From Gimesia maris (GTDB lineage Bacteria; Planctomycetota; Planctomycetia; Planctomycetales; Planctomycetaceae): a stretch of DNA of 64,000 bases. A model generated the notes under the pieces. The model made no database searches. It was not told where the DNA came from and saw only the letters and a list, made by a program, of their open reading frames with translations. The translations under genes and the position numbers were made by a program. This document shows, in pieces, positions 41,992 to 51,140 of this stretch (its first letter is position 1; the number at the start of each line of letters is the position of its first letter). Location of the stretch: positions 1,136,001-1,200,000 of the forward strand of contig NZ_CP042910.1 of the NCBI RefSeq assembly GCF_008298035.1, given 5' to 3'.

Positions 41992-43443
41992 ATGTTGCGT
42001 GCCCTGCTGTCTGTGATCGTATTTCTTCTGTTGCTGCAGTCGACTGTTTCTGCCGAGCTTAAAAAGCCGAACATTCTGTTCATTCTGGTCGATGATCTGG
42101 GCAAGGAATGGATGGACTGCTACGGTCAGGAGTGGATACAACTTCCCGCGATCGATGAACTGGCGGCGACCGGGATGAAATTCGAGAATGCGTGGTGCAT
42201 GCCACAATGCACGCCGACGCGGGTGACACTGCTCACCGGGCAGTATCCGTTTCGGCATGGCTGGACCAATCACTGGGATGTCCCCCGCTGGGGCGCGGGC
42301 GCTCATTTCGATCCGCAGCAGAACACGACGTTTGCGAATGTGCTGCGCGATGCGGGTTACAAAACGTGTGCCGCGGGCAAGTGGCAGATCGATGATTTCC
42401 GCGTGGAACCCAATGCGATGCAGGAAGCGGGCTTTGATGACTGGTGCATGTGGACCGGTTATGAAGCACAGAACCCGCCGAGTGCGAATCGCTACTGGGA
42501 CCCTTATATCAACATCAAAGGGAAAGGGAGCCAGAGCTACCCCGGTCAGTTCGGCCCCGATATTTTCTGCGACTACCTGATCGACTTCATCGGCAAACAT
42601 AAAACCGAACCGATGCTGCTGTATTATCCGATGGTTTTGACACACACGCCTTTGACTACGACACCGTTAAACAAGGACGAAACAGACAAGACAAGTCTGT
42701 TTCCGGTGATGGTACGCTATACCGACAAACTGGTGGGCCGACTGGTGACAGCGCTGGACGAAGCGGGCATCCGCGAGAACACGATCATCGTCTTCACCAC
42801 AGACAACGGTACCGGCGGCCAAAGCAACATTAAATTTCGCGGCCGCTTCGTGCGGGGTGGTAAGACGAAAATGACGGAACACAACGGGACCGCGATGCCG
42901 TTCATTGTCAACTGTCCGGGGACCGTTCCCGGCGGGGTGGAGACCGACGCGCTGATCGACTTCACCGATATTCTCCCCACGTTTGCCGAACTGGGAGGCG
43001 GTAAGCTGCCTGCCAGTCGCGTCGTAGATGGAAAGTCGTTCGCACCACTGATGCTTGGTGAGACCAAAGAGGGGCCACGCGAGTGGATTCTCTCAATGGG
43101 AGGCGGCCCGGCAGCTTTGCGCGACGGACGCGTGCAGCCTGCGCTGGACTACGACGATCGCGTGATCCGCGACAAACACTATAAACTCTGGATCGATGCC
43201 AACCGGAAACCGAGCAAACTGTTCAGGATCACCGGAGACCAGTGGGAAGAGCAGAACCTGATTCATTCAAACAGCCCGAAAGACCAGGCAGCGCTGGAAC
43301 GGCTGACCGCGATTGCGGCACAGTTTCCCACGAAAGACGGGGCGCCCCTTTACGAGAAGAATCCGCCTCAAAAGTGGGATCAGAAACCGGGGATACCCGG
43401 GCAGGGGAAAAAGCAGAAGAGAAAAGCGAAAACGAAGCAGTAA
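41992..43443 (+). CDS. Sulfatase (formylglycine-dependent), secreted
   Basis: Type I sulfatases hydrolyse sulfate esters using formylglycine made from a cysteine in CxPxR. The 483 residues have a signal peptide (cut near residue 21), the N-terminal alkaline-phosphatase fold start PNILFILVDDLG with two metal-binding aspartates, and CTPTR with Cys73 as the formylglycine site, followed by VTLLTGQ. VFTTDNG (about 265) supplies further metal ligands. The basic C-terminal tail (KKQKRKAKTKQ) is unusual. It sits in a carbohydrate/sulfate-ester neighbourhood and probably acts on a sulfated polysaccharide; substrate unknown. Confidence 0.93.
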   Translation: MLRALLSVIVFLLLLQSTVSAELKKPNILFILVDDLGKEWMDCYGQEWIQLPAIDELAATGMKFENAWCMPQCTPTRVTLLTGQYPFRHGWTNHWDVPRWGAGAHFDPQQNTTFANVLRDAGYKTCAAGKWQIDDFRVEPNAMQEAGFDDWCMWTGYEAQNPPSANRYWDPYINIKGKGSQSYPGQFGPDIFCDYLIDFIGKHKTEPMLLYYPMVLTHTPLTTTPLNKDETDKTSLFPVMVRYTDKLVGRLVTALDEAGIRENTIIVFTTDNGTGGQSNIKFRGRFVRGGKTKMTEHNGTAMPFIVNCPGTVPGGVETDALIDFTDILPTFAELGGGKLPASRVVDGKSFAPLMLGETKEGPREWILSMGGGPAALRDGRVQPALDYDDRVIRDKHYKLWIDANRKPSKLFRITGDQWEEQNLIHSNSPKDQAALERLTAIAAQFPTKDGAPLYEKNPPQKWDQKPGIPGQGKKQKRKAKTKQ

Positions 43444-43608
43444 TCGTCGTTGCTTTGATGCCACCATGAAAAGCACGAAATGACACGAAAGAAAAGTGAA
43501 TGAGGCGGGGTCTTTCAGTGGTGCCTGCTTTTTTGATGTCAGTAGAAACAGGGCGTTTCATTCAGGAAGTATTTGCTCTGCAAATAAGAAGGACCGTATA
43601 ATCGAGCT

Positions 43609-44640
43609 ATGACAAATCGCAGAACTTTCATTAAATCGGCAGCGGGGCTGGGTGCTTCGCTTTCATTGTTCGCTAATTTCAAGGCGCGTGCACAGGAGAG
43701 ACCCGCTCCCCGCCGCCCTTTGATCCTCTGCAGCCGCGGAGAAGAGTGGGCCGAAAAGGTACTTCAGCCCGGCTGGGATGTGCTGGAAGCGGGAGGTGAC
43801 ATTCTTGATGCGGTCGAGAAATCGGCCCAGGTGACCGAACTGGATCCGGAAGACCAGTCCGTCGGATATGGAGGCCTGCCGAACGAAAACGGGGTCGTGC
43901 AGCTTGATGCCTCGTTCATGGATGGCCGAACCCACAATTGCGGTTCGGTCGGGGCGCTGGAGAATATTAAGACGCCGTCCTCTGTGGCACGACTCGTTAT
44001 GGAGCGGACCGATCATATTCACCTGGTCGGAGAAGGCGCCCGTCAGTTTGCCCGGGCACACGGTTTCAAGGAAGAGAATCTGCTCACCGATAAATCGCGC
44101 AAGATGTGGCTCCGCTGGAAGGAGAATCTGAGCGACAAGGACGACTGGCTGCCTCCCAAAGACGGGAACTACGATCTCGACAAACGGCCGACGGGGACGA
44201 TCAATATTCTGGCACTGGACAGCAAGGGGGATCTGGCCGGCTGTACGACGACCTCGGGACTGTTTGGCAAGCTGCCGGGCCGGATCGGCGATTCCCCCAT
44301 CATCGGTGCGGGCCTGTATGTGGATAACGAAGTCGGAGCTGCAGGCGCGACGGGGCGGGGGGAAGAAATCTTAAGGACCTGTGGCAGCTTTTTCGTCGTC
44401 GAACAGATGCGGGCCGGCAAAAGTCCCCGCGAAGCCTGTCAGGCACTCTGCGAGCGGATTGTGAAAATCAACGGCGGCCCGGACAAAGTTGACTTCAATG
44501 ACAAGATTGTCGCCATCAATAAAAATGGTGAAGCCGGCTGCTTCGCGATTCGTGGTCCGAAGAATAAGCCTCCTGAAGCAGCCATCATCACCGCAGCGGG
44601 GATCGAAATCATCAAGGGTTCTTACCTGATTGAGACCTGA
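43609..44640 (+). CDS. Tat-exported asparaginase/glycosylasparaginase family hydrolase
   Basis: The 343 residues start with a twin-arginine signal (NRRTFIKSAAGLGASL). Then comes an Ntn-hydrolase of the isoaspartyl peptidase/aspartylglucosaminidase family: CSRGEEWAEKVLQPGWDVLEAGGDILDAVE, GGLPNENGVVQLDASFMDG, and the autoprocessing site PTGTINILALDSKGDLAGCTTTSG with the catalytic threonine (about 197). GRIGDSPIIGAGLYVDN and TGRGEEILR follow. The family cleaves itself to expose the threonine and hydrolyses N4-(beta-N-acetylglucosaminyl)asparagine or isoaspartyl bonds; the substrate is not certain. It is downstream of the sulfatase by 165 bases. Confidence 0.9.
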   Translation: MTNRRTFIKSAAGLGASLSLFANFKARAQERPAPRRPLILCSRGEEWAEKVLQPGWDVLEAGGDILDAVEKSAQVTELDPEDQSVGYGGLPNENGVVQLDASFMDGRTHNCGSVGALENIKTPSSVARLVMERTDHIHLVGEGARQFARAHGFKEENLLTDKSRKMWLRWKENLSDKDDWLPPKDGNYDLDKRPTGTINILALDSKGDLAGCTTTSGLFGKLPGRIGDSPIIGAGLYVDNEVGAAGATGRGEEILRTCGSFFVVEQMRAGKSPREACQALCERIVKINGGPDKVDFNDKIVAINKNGEAGCFAIRGPKNKPPEAAIITAAGIEIIKGSYLIET

Positions 44641-44647
44641 TGATTTT

Positions 44648-45211
44648 TTAACTGGAAATATCACCCTGGTCAGAGACGGCCTGCTTTCCGGTTTCAAAGA
44701 TTGCCAGTTCTGTTTTGACGCGATGAATCAGATGCAGGATCATGATGAGCGTAATCAGCATGGCGATTGCCAGGACGATGGCCAGAGGGCTCGCGTCTGG
44801 TGAACCTTCCATGGCGAGGGTAAGCAGGAATGTAACAACCATGATTGCGACGTACGCAATTCGACGGTTTTCCGCCCGTCTGGCCAGATCCGGTCGTTCT
44901 TTTGTGAGTGTATATTCACGAATTCCGCCGAGCAACTGCCAGATCATGGCACAGTCTGTTACTTGTCTCACAAAATTAAAGAGTATGGCATTACTACCGT
45001 GAATGGCAAAATGAATCAGCCAGAGTACGGCCAGAACCAGACACAGCGTTTGCGTCGTCAGGAATTTCGGCGACCACGACGCGAGACCATAACAGCCAGC
45101 AGCCATCAGGAGATAGCCGATCCCGTCCGGCAGAAGATCAAAGCCATTGAACGAAATATCGAGTATGACAATGAGCAGTCCCCAGAAGATTTGTCTCAAA
45201 CGAGTCGCCAT
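44648..45211 (-). CDS. Integral membrane protein of unknown function
   Basis: The 187 residues have about five hydrophobic helices: IFWGLLIVILDISFNGFDLL, LLMAAGCYGLASW, LCLVLAVLWLIHFAI, YVAIMVVTFLLTLAM and IVLAIAMLITLIMILHLI. No family is recognised with confidence. ATG 45211 is preferred to an in-frame TTG at 45226; GAGG lies 10 bases before it. The start is 12 bases after the stop codon of the sulfatase gene, so it is probably its transcript partner. It converges with the asparaginase-like gene (7 bases). Confidence 0.7.
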   Translation of the reverse strand: MATRLRQIFWGLLIVILDISFNGFDLLPDGIGYLLMAAGCYGLASWSPKFLTTQTLCLVLAVLWLIHFAIHGSNAILFNFVRQVTDCAMIWQLLGGIREYTLTKERPDLARRAENRRIAYVAIMVVTFLLTLAMEGSPDASPLAIVLAIAMLITLIMILHLIHRVKTELAIFETGKQAVSDQGDISS

Positions 45212-45222
45212 AGGGTGTGTCC

Positions 45223-46635
45223 TCAATTCGTATAAGGTACCGTTCCTGTTTTTGGATCGACCTTGTGACTGAACTTGGCAATATACTTACTACCGGGCAG
45301 AAACTGGTCATTCTGGGCAGCCAGTTTTTTGTTGAGGAGTGCCTCGAGTTCGGCCTGAACTTGGGCGACACCTGGATCGTTGCAGAGGTTTCGTTGCTGA
45401 AAAGGATCCGCATGGTTGTCGTACAGCAGCCAGGGACCTTTGAGATCGCGGACGTAAGTGTATCGGGTCGTTCGCAGGCCCCGGTATTCTTTACCGCCTC
45501 GACTCCGCTGCCATTCACCGAAGGGGGCAGGGCAGGTGATGACTGTCGCACCGTCGGAGGGATTTTCACCGCCACGCAGATAACCACTGAAATCCAGCCC
45601 TTCGACGCTGGCAGGGATTTTGAGCTCGCAAAGACCCAGCAGTGTCGGCATCAGGTCTTCGGAATTAATGGGAGTATCGAGGGTGCGACCTTTCGCGTGC
45701 TCGGCTCCATTGAGCCGAAACAGCATCGGCACCCGCAGCGATTCATCCCACGGTTTCTGTTTGCGGATCTGTCCGTGGGAATGCAGCATGTCGCCATGAT
45801 CGGAGGTGAAGACGATGATCGTGTTGTCATCGACACCGGTTTCTTTCAGTGTCGCCAGCAGATCGCCAACGCAGTCATCCAGCGCACTGCAGTGGGCATA
45901 GTATCCTGCCAGTTCTTTTTTCGCGGCGGCCTGCTGGTCTTTTGGTACATTGGGACGCAGTTTAATTTTCTCGGGCTCATACATGCTCTGATATTCCGGC
46001 GGTGCCGTGTGATACGGATTGTGAGGCGATCCGTATGACATCACCAGCAGAAACGGCTGACCCGCTTTCGACTGATTGCGAATAAACTGCCGGGCCACCC
46101 GCGTCTGGGCGAACGCGTCGTAGCCTTCCCACGTCCGTCGCTCGGGCGAGTCGGCATAGTAGAAGGAATTGTTGTAGTTATGCGTGCATTCCAGCGCCCG
46201 CCAGAATTCAAAGCCCTGTCGACGCTCCGGCGGCGTGAAAGCAGTCCGCCCCCGCCCGTCCAGGTGCCACTTTCCGATGAATCCGGTTTCGTAACCGGCC
46301 TTGTCCATCACCTCAGCAATCGTGACGGATTTGGCTGGCAGTTGCACGTCGTTCAGAAATACTCCATGCGTCAGGGGGCGCTGTCCGGTCATGAATGTCG
46401 CTCGAAAGGGACAGCAGACGGGGCAGCCGGAAACGGCGTTCTTAAAGTTGACGCTGCCACGCGCCAGTTCATCAATATTCGGCGTTTTGACCTGCTCATT
46501 TCCCGCATAGCCGATCGACTGAGCCCGCCATTGATCGGTAAGAATGAATAAAATATTCGGCTGCTGTTCTGCCTGAACCCAGGCGGGAGTGATCACGAAG
46601 CAGAGTAACAGGAATACAGAAAAACGAGTGAGCAT
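45223..46635 (-). CDS. Sulfatase (formylglycine-dependent), secreted
   Basis: The 470 residues start with a signal peptide (cut near 22, VQA), then PNILFILTDQWRAQSIGY (metal aspartate), and CCPFR where Cys74 is the formylglycine site in a CxPxR motif, followed by ATFMTGQ. IGKWHLDG, PFLLVMSYGSPHNPY and VFTSDHGDML complete the alkaline-phosphatase-type active site. It belongs to a subfamily different from the plus-strand sulfatase nearby (DQWRAQS versus DDLGKEW). AGGA lies 9 bases before the ATG. It is followed by a membrane protein gene in the same unit. Confidence 0.93.
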   Translation of the reverse strand: MLTRFSVFLLLCFVITPAWVQAEQQPNILFILTDQWRAQSIGYAGNEQVKTPNIDELARGSVNFKNAVSGCPVCCPFRATFMTGQRPLTHGVFLNDVQLPAKSVTIAEVMDKAGYETGFIGKWHLDGRGRTAFTPPERRQGFEFWRALECTHNYNNSFYYADSPERRTWEGYDAFAQTRVARQFIRNQSKAGQPFLLVMSYGSPHNPYHTAPPEYQSMYEPEKIKLRPNVPKDQQAAAKKELAGYYAHCSALDDCVGDLLATLKETGVDDNTIIVFTSDHGDMLHSHGQIRKQKPWDESLRVPMLFRLNGAEHAKGRTLDTPINSEDLMPTLLGLCELKIPASVEGLDFSGYLRGGENPSDGATVITCPAPFGEWQRSRGGKEYRGLRTTRYTYVRDLKGPWLLYDNHADPFQQRNLCNDPGVAQVQAELEALLNKKLAAQNDQFLPGSKYIAKFSHKVDPKTGTVPYTN

Positions 46636-46791
46636 GATGAGCGTCCTTTATCAAACAGTGGTCTCTGCGGTGCAGATGCGACTGTTCTCTTTAGTGATGA
46701 ATGTGGATTCTCAATTATCCGACAGAGACCACACCGATTGCAACGTGAACAACGTGATTGGAACGGGAAAAGAAAATTCCCCGCATGAATG

Positions 46792-47856
46792 CTACTCGTC
46801 TGAAGGGCCTTTTGTCTTTTGAAATTCGCCATAAGGAACGCCCACGACGCCGTCCGATATTTGTCTCAGATCAAAGATTCCCGTCTCTGGCGTCGGTTCC
46901 AGTAGTTTTTCGTTGAACGTTTTCGGATCGCAGGGTTTGTTGACATCTTTCCAGGTGAGAGTCAATCGCTGTGCTTCATCCTCATTTCCCTTGGTTCTCC
47001 TTAAATAGGACAGCGTTTCCCCGGGAACTTTAACGCCATCGACTTCAACAAAATCGTTGTTCAGCGCCAAATTCACTTTCCAGTTACCCGATTCCCTACT
47101 CTGTGACCAGAAAATCATTCGGCTCAGGTAGCAGGTTTCATCTGCGGTGACTTCGAAAATCGCATGATATCTTTTATGCATACTTTGGGGATCACTATTC
47201 TCGATCACCTTGTGAATGATCCAGGGCCCGTCTGCCTGTTTTTCGACGAAGAACTGCCCCTCTTTAAAGACCGATTTCTGGACAAAAATTTCATGCATCT
47301 GCGGTCGGCCCAGCAGGAAATGGGGAACGTAGGTCAATGAAAAAACAGGAAACAGATCACAGTATTTGGATGTGGGAATATAGTCTTTCTTTCGGATCGA
47401 AATTCTTTGTCTGCCACGATAGGTCGGGAAACTCTCTGACAGAAACGTATCCTCTGTTGATCGGACAAAGGCACAGTTTTTTTCAGCGGTGCTGGTCCAC
47501 TGCGCCCAGAGTGATGGTTTGACCTGGGTATCAAAGGTGAGCGTGGTCAGAATTTGCGGTACCCGTCCCCGTTGTAAACGCGGTGGCAGAAATTTTTCCG
47601 TTTCAATGACTACGGTTCCCGATTTGAGGTGACTGTCGGGACGCATCGCTTGTTTGAGCCGCTCCAGTCCCTCCTTTAGGGAGGCGTTTGAATCACTGGG
47701 AATCTTTGGATGTTTTGCCTGTTTGAGTTTGAGTATCGAGTCGGGCAGTTTCTCGGGCCATTTCATAGGTTCCTCTGCCAACAGGGAAGCACCTGAAAGT
47801 GAAACGGCCAGCATCACCACCAACACCATCAGGAGTACGCGATTGTTGCAATTCAT
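46792..47856 (-). CDS. Secreted protein of unknown function
   Basis: The 354 residues have a signal peptide (about 1-26, LSGASLLAEE) and a mainly beta-rich body with no family motif I recognise. Features include IPSDSNASLKEGLERLKQAM near the N-terminus, a central IVFF-like stretch, and VDGVKVPGETLSYLRRTKGN near the end, a pattern of outer-membrane-lipoprotein-sorting-type folds. AGGAG lies 7 bases upstream of the ATG. Its neighbours are a sulfatase and a gene-free region, which do not suggest a job. Confidence 0.75.
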   Translation of the reverse strand: MNCNNRVLLMVLVVMLAVSLSGASLLAEEPMKWPEKLPDSILKLKQAKHPKIPSDSNASLKEGLERLKQAMRPDSHLKSGTVVIETEKFLPPRLQRGRVPQILTTLTFDTQVKPSLWAQWTSTAEKNCAFVRSTEDTFLSESFPTYRGRQRISIRKKDYIPTSKYCDLFPVFSLTYVPHFLLGRPQMHEIFVQKSVFKEGQFFVEKQADGPWIIHKVIENSDPQSMHKRYHAIFEVTADETCYLSRMIFWSQSRESGNWKVNLALNNDFVEVDGVKVPGETLSYLRRTKGNEDEAQRLTLTWKDVNKPCDPKTFNEKLLEPTPETGIFDLRQISDGVVGVPYGEFQKTKGPSDE

Positions 47857-48578
47857 GACTCTTCTCCTCGGGAATAAGACAGGAAAGGGAGCAGCAACTC
47901 TCGGAGGAAAAATGCCTGTACTCAGAGCGAAACTGCATTCTGGTAAATATCATTTCCAGTAGCGAGATGGCTTGGTGCAATTGTATATCATGTCATGTCT
48001 GTTCATGTTTGTCAAATTCGGGAGCTCAGTTTGTCAGCGAAAGACTTCTGCCATACTCCACAATCGCGTTCGAGTACCGATGATTTGCTGTCGTATTCGC
48101 TTGTTACTGCTTATCTCAGAACAGGGAATCGCGCTGTGAAAGAATGCTGTTTCCGGCTGATGCTCTGCTTAGGTGTCGAGCTCCGCAGCGAAAATCACAA
48201 ATTGTGAAAGTCCCTGAGTGATCTGTTCTGCTACCAGGTCTTCAATAAAGTGGTCCCGTGTCGGGACGAACCGACAGCTGGCGTTCGGATTCGCAAGTTG
48301 CAGTCCGATTCTGTCTTCTACGACATGCGTTCTCGGATCGAATTTCACGCGAGAAGACTCGCCATCAGGCAACGCGTTCTGCAGTACTCTCCGGTTTGGC
48401 TGCCTGTTGAAAGCGCAGGTACAAAAACGCTTCTGTATGGTATGATAACTTTTTAGATCCTGTTGAAACTGTGGAAAGAAAGCTTGGCATGTCACAGTGG
48501 TTCACTTAGGATGGAAAACTGTATTTTTGTCTATTTTTCTATGAGTGTTCGAAAAAAATTACGCGATCGGATTGAGTC
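47857..48578. other. 722-base gene-poor region
   Basis: No gene is supported here. A minus-strand open frame (48169-48495) reads partly protein-like (VEDRIGLQLANPNASC) but has no ribosome site or homolog I know; a plus-strand frame overlaps it. It may be a decayed gene or non-coding leader. Confidence 0.35.
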
Positions 48579-49727
48579 ATGTTTCCGCTGAGAAGTCGGT
48601 TTAATGTTCCTGCATTTTTTGTTCTCCTGTCTGTTCTGTTGCTTCCAGGCGCTCTCCAGATTCTGCAGGCGTTTCCCCCTGCTGAGAACATCGATTTCGA
48701 TGAGAAATACAAGCAGCTTTTACAGGAAGCGAAATCGGCCCCTTCCCCGGGAACTCTGAAAGAAGTGGCGTTTGATGCGATTAACGCCAGTCAGGCAGCG
48801 ATCCATTCGGGTGATTATACAGCCGCGGTGAAGATCGCTGCGCTTGCCGTCAAAATCGGGAAGTCATCAGGAAATAACCACGCCTCTGTGACGGCGAACA
48901 GTTTGAAGCAGCGCTGCACGATCCTGTCACGTGAATATCGCGACGTCGAAAAATTTCATCAGCAACTGCAGAAGGATCCGAATGACGCGAACGCGGCAGC
49001 TCTGTATGGAAAGTTCGTCGCATTAAAGTTGAACAACTGGAAAGAGGGACTGTTCTGGCTTGCCCGAGGAGATGATGCAGAATATCGAACCCTGGCAAAG
49101 CAGGAAATTGCGAACTCCCAGGATGCGAGTGCGCTGCTGGCGGTAGCCAATGGCTGGTATCAGTTAGCCGACAAAGAGAAAGGGTTGACGAAACAGGAAC
49201 TGGAGATGCACACTTATGACCTGTATAGCCAGATCTGGCCTCAAACAGTCGGAGCAGGTCGAGCGGCGCTGAATGCCAGGTTAAGCGAGATGCCATTGCG
49301 GTATCTGAATCACATGGAAGAGCAGGATGTCCTTCCAGGGCCGTGGCCTTTCGCAAAAAATGGAGAGAGCGGAAATGGCAAGGGAATGTTTACCATCAAT
49401 CATGTTGAATATTCCAATGGACTGGGGTTACATCCGCCGAACAATGGTTTTGCACGCGTGCGTTATCAGTTAGATGGTCAATACAAAACCTTTGTGACCG
49501 GCGTCGCTCTCATTGATGCTACGGCTGAAGTTCGCCGTTCCGTCACATTTACTGTTTTCGGAGATGACCGGGTTCTCTGGAAATCACCACTCATCCGCGT
49601 TCGAGGGGAAGCGGTCTTCTGTAAAGTTTCTGTCAGGAATATTAACAGGCTGGAAATTCGAACTGAATCACCGGGTCAGGCTTATGGAGCAAATGCCGTC
49701 TGGCTTGATCCACACGTTTTGAAATAG
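48579..49727 (+). CDS. Secreted protein with NPCBM/NEW2-like C-terminal domain
   Basis: The 382 residues have a signal peptide (about 10-32), a helical middle (about 45-210) that resembles TPR-like hairpins (AAIHSGDYTAAVKIAALAVK, LAVANGWYQLADKEKG) and a C-terminal beta-sandwich (about 250-382) of NPCBM type: SNGLGLHPPNNGFARVRYQL, FVTGVALIDATAEVRRSV, FTVFGDDRVLWKSP and NAVWLDPHVLK. NPCBM domains bind carbohydrate, often galactose-containing. The helical part is a likely partner- or sugar-binding scaffold. No catalytic motif is visible. Confidence 0.82.
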   Translation: MFPLRSRFNVPAFFVLLSVLLLPGALQILQAFPPAENIDFDEKYKQLLQEAKSAPSPGTLKEVAFDAINASQAAIHSGDYTAAVKIAALAVKIGKSSGNNHASVTANSLKQRCTILSREYRDVEKFHQQLQKDPNDANAAALYGKFVALKLNNWKEGLFWLARGDDAEYRTLAKQEIANSQDASALLAVANGWYQLADKEKGLTKQELEMHTYDLYSQIWPQTVGAGRAALNARLSEMPLRYLNHMEEQDVLPGPWPFAKNGESGNGKGMFTINHVEYSNGLGLHPPNNGFARVRYQLDGQYKTFVTGVALIDATAEVRRSVTFTVFGDDRVLWKSPLIRVRGEAVFCKVSVRNINRLEIRTESPGQAYGANAVWLDPHVLK

Positions 49728-49779
49728 AACCGGCGCGTTTTCTTCCTCCTTGCCAATCTGATACTTTGCTGGATTAGGT

Positions 49780-50190
49780 ATGAATCCCTCTGTTTCGCCC
49801 AGTCAGTTTCATAAAGCGCTGGCACAGGATCTGTTTCCTCAGCCGCCAACACTAGAAGAAGCATTCTGCCTGATGCTGCTCTTGCATGCGTGTCCTTTGC
49901 GTCTGAACGAACATGCTCAGGTGGTGGGCCAGGTTCAGGGATTCACTGAAATCACCAGCAGGCATGCGGCTAAGGTGGCAGCGTCTCTCTTTCCAGAGGG
50001 AGAAGGGTCACATGCTGCGTACTGGTACTGGCGCTGCTGGAATGAAGATAAGAGTATCTATGAATTGATTGAGAATCCTCCCGACCAGTTGATCCTGGTG
50101 CTGAAGCAAATCAGACAGAAAATCGATTCCCATCCGTGGGTGGATCAACTCGTAGATGAAGACTGGGACCTTTTATCCAAACTGGAATGA
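49780..50190 (+). CDS. Hypothetical cytoplasmic protein
   Basis: The 136-residue protein has no signal or membrane segment. It is helix-rich: PPTLEEAFCLMLLLHACPL, then a Trp/Tyr-rich centre (AAYWYWRCWNEDKS) and a Leu/Asp-rich end (QIRQKIDSHPWVDQLVDEDWDLL). I recognise no family. It lies 53 bases after the NPCBM gene and could share its transcript. Codon use looks normal for the window, supporting a real gene. Confidence 0.6.
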   Translation: MNPSVSPSQFHKALAQDLFPQPPTLEEAFCLMLLLHACPLRLNEHAQVVGQVQGFTEITSRHAAKVAASLFPEGEGSHAAYWYWRCWNEDKSIYELIENPPDQLILVLKQIRQKIDSHPWVDQLVDEDWDLLSKLE

Positions 50191-50245
50191 CAGCCTCTGA
50201 ATTCTTTTCTACCCTCACACAATTTCAGAATTTAAAGACATTCTA

Positions 50246-50923
50246 TCATTTTGACCATACATTTCCCTCCAGGTCAGCCAGGTATATGTTTTTCATGTTC
50301 AAAATCCGATTCCTGAATTCAGGATCGTCGAAATTGGTTTGAAGCTGCATCCAGTCATCTGTGATTTCGGGCGCCAATACCACAAAAAGGGCTTCTTCTG
50401 AAAGTTCTTCCTGACTCAGATCCTTGTATGCTTTGTAAATGAACTCCATGTCAGGAAAGGAATCCTGATATGCGTCTATGAACTCCTGCTTTGAAAGTCT
50501 CAGTAAGAAGATTGAAGTCATACCAGATTTGTTATCGATCTTCCCGGCGATTTCTTCTGCTGGTGAAACATAGACGTTTGGAGCAGGTCTCATCGAATCG
50601 GCAATTCTGGTATCTGCATTTGATTTTTGCTGAGATATGATCTGCTGATAAAGAATGTGCTCACCCAGAAACGGAAGCAATCGCACTCTCCAGTTCAGTG
50701 CAACAGGCTTTGTGTTGGTCTCTGGGGATATCAATCCGGAAGGGTAGGTTTCGTTGTAGTACTTTACTGCAAGCCCGATGTTCTTTATCTGTCTTTTGGT
50801 ATTTATTTTCGCGACATATTCTTTCAGAGACCTTCGCTGGACAGCATCCTCGTACATTAGATACAGGATGAAAGTGGCAATGATGACAACGATAGAGATC
50901 AAATAATAAACGTAGGTTTTCAT
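50246..50923 (-). CDS. DUF1559-like protein without prepilin leader
   Basis: The 225 residues start with one transmembrane helix (YYLISIVVIIATFILYLMY) instead of the FTLIE prepilin leader. After that, the sequence follows DUF1559: RQIKNIGLAVKYYNETYPSG and LNWRVRLLPFLGEHILYQQ are close to that family's core motifs. The C-terminal part (VFVVLAPEITDDWMQL, IYLADLEGNVWSK) is acidic and lacks the HTGG...DGSVRF motif. So it looks like a DUF1559 relative that has lost the pilin processing site and become a simple membrane-anchored domain. No Shine-Dalgarno site is seen before the ATG. Confidence 0.7.
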   Translation of the reverse strand: MKTYVYYLISIVVIIATFILYLMYEDAVQRRSLKEYVAKINTKRQIKNIGLAVKYYNETYPSGLISPETNTKPVALNWRVRLLPFLGEHILYQQIISQQKSNADTRIADSMRPAPNVYVSPAEEIAGKIDNKSGMTSIFLLRLSKQEFIDAYQDSFPDMEFIYKAYKDLSQEELSEEALFVVLAPEITDDWMQLQTNFDDPEFRNRILNMKNIYLADLEGNVWSK

Positions 50924-51140
50924 AGAAGGACTGATCTAAATAAACATGGCACAACGATACCGATTGATTGCGTTTAGTTATCGATCGAATTTTATCCTGG
51001 TTCAATGAAGAATGATTTCATATTCAGGAAACGGCACAACAATTTGTTACTGTTCCAGTTGACCGTCGACGACTGCTTACCTCATCTGGCTTTTTAAATC
51101 TTCTTCCAGGTAGCAACAGGTTTAAGAGACCCTTATCTTA

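Noticed and set aside
48169..48495. 108-codon minus-strand frame in the gene-poor region
   Set aside because: Partly protein-like but without ribosome site, conserved motif or neighbour context, and another frame overlaps on the opposite strand. Kept only as a remark in the gap entry.
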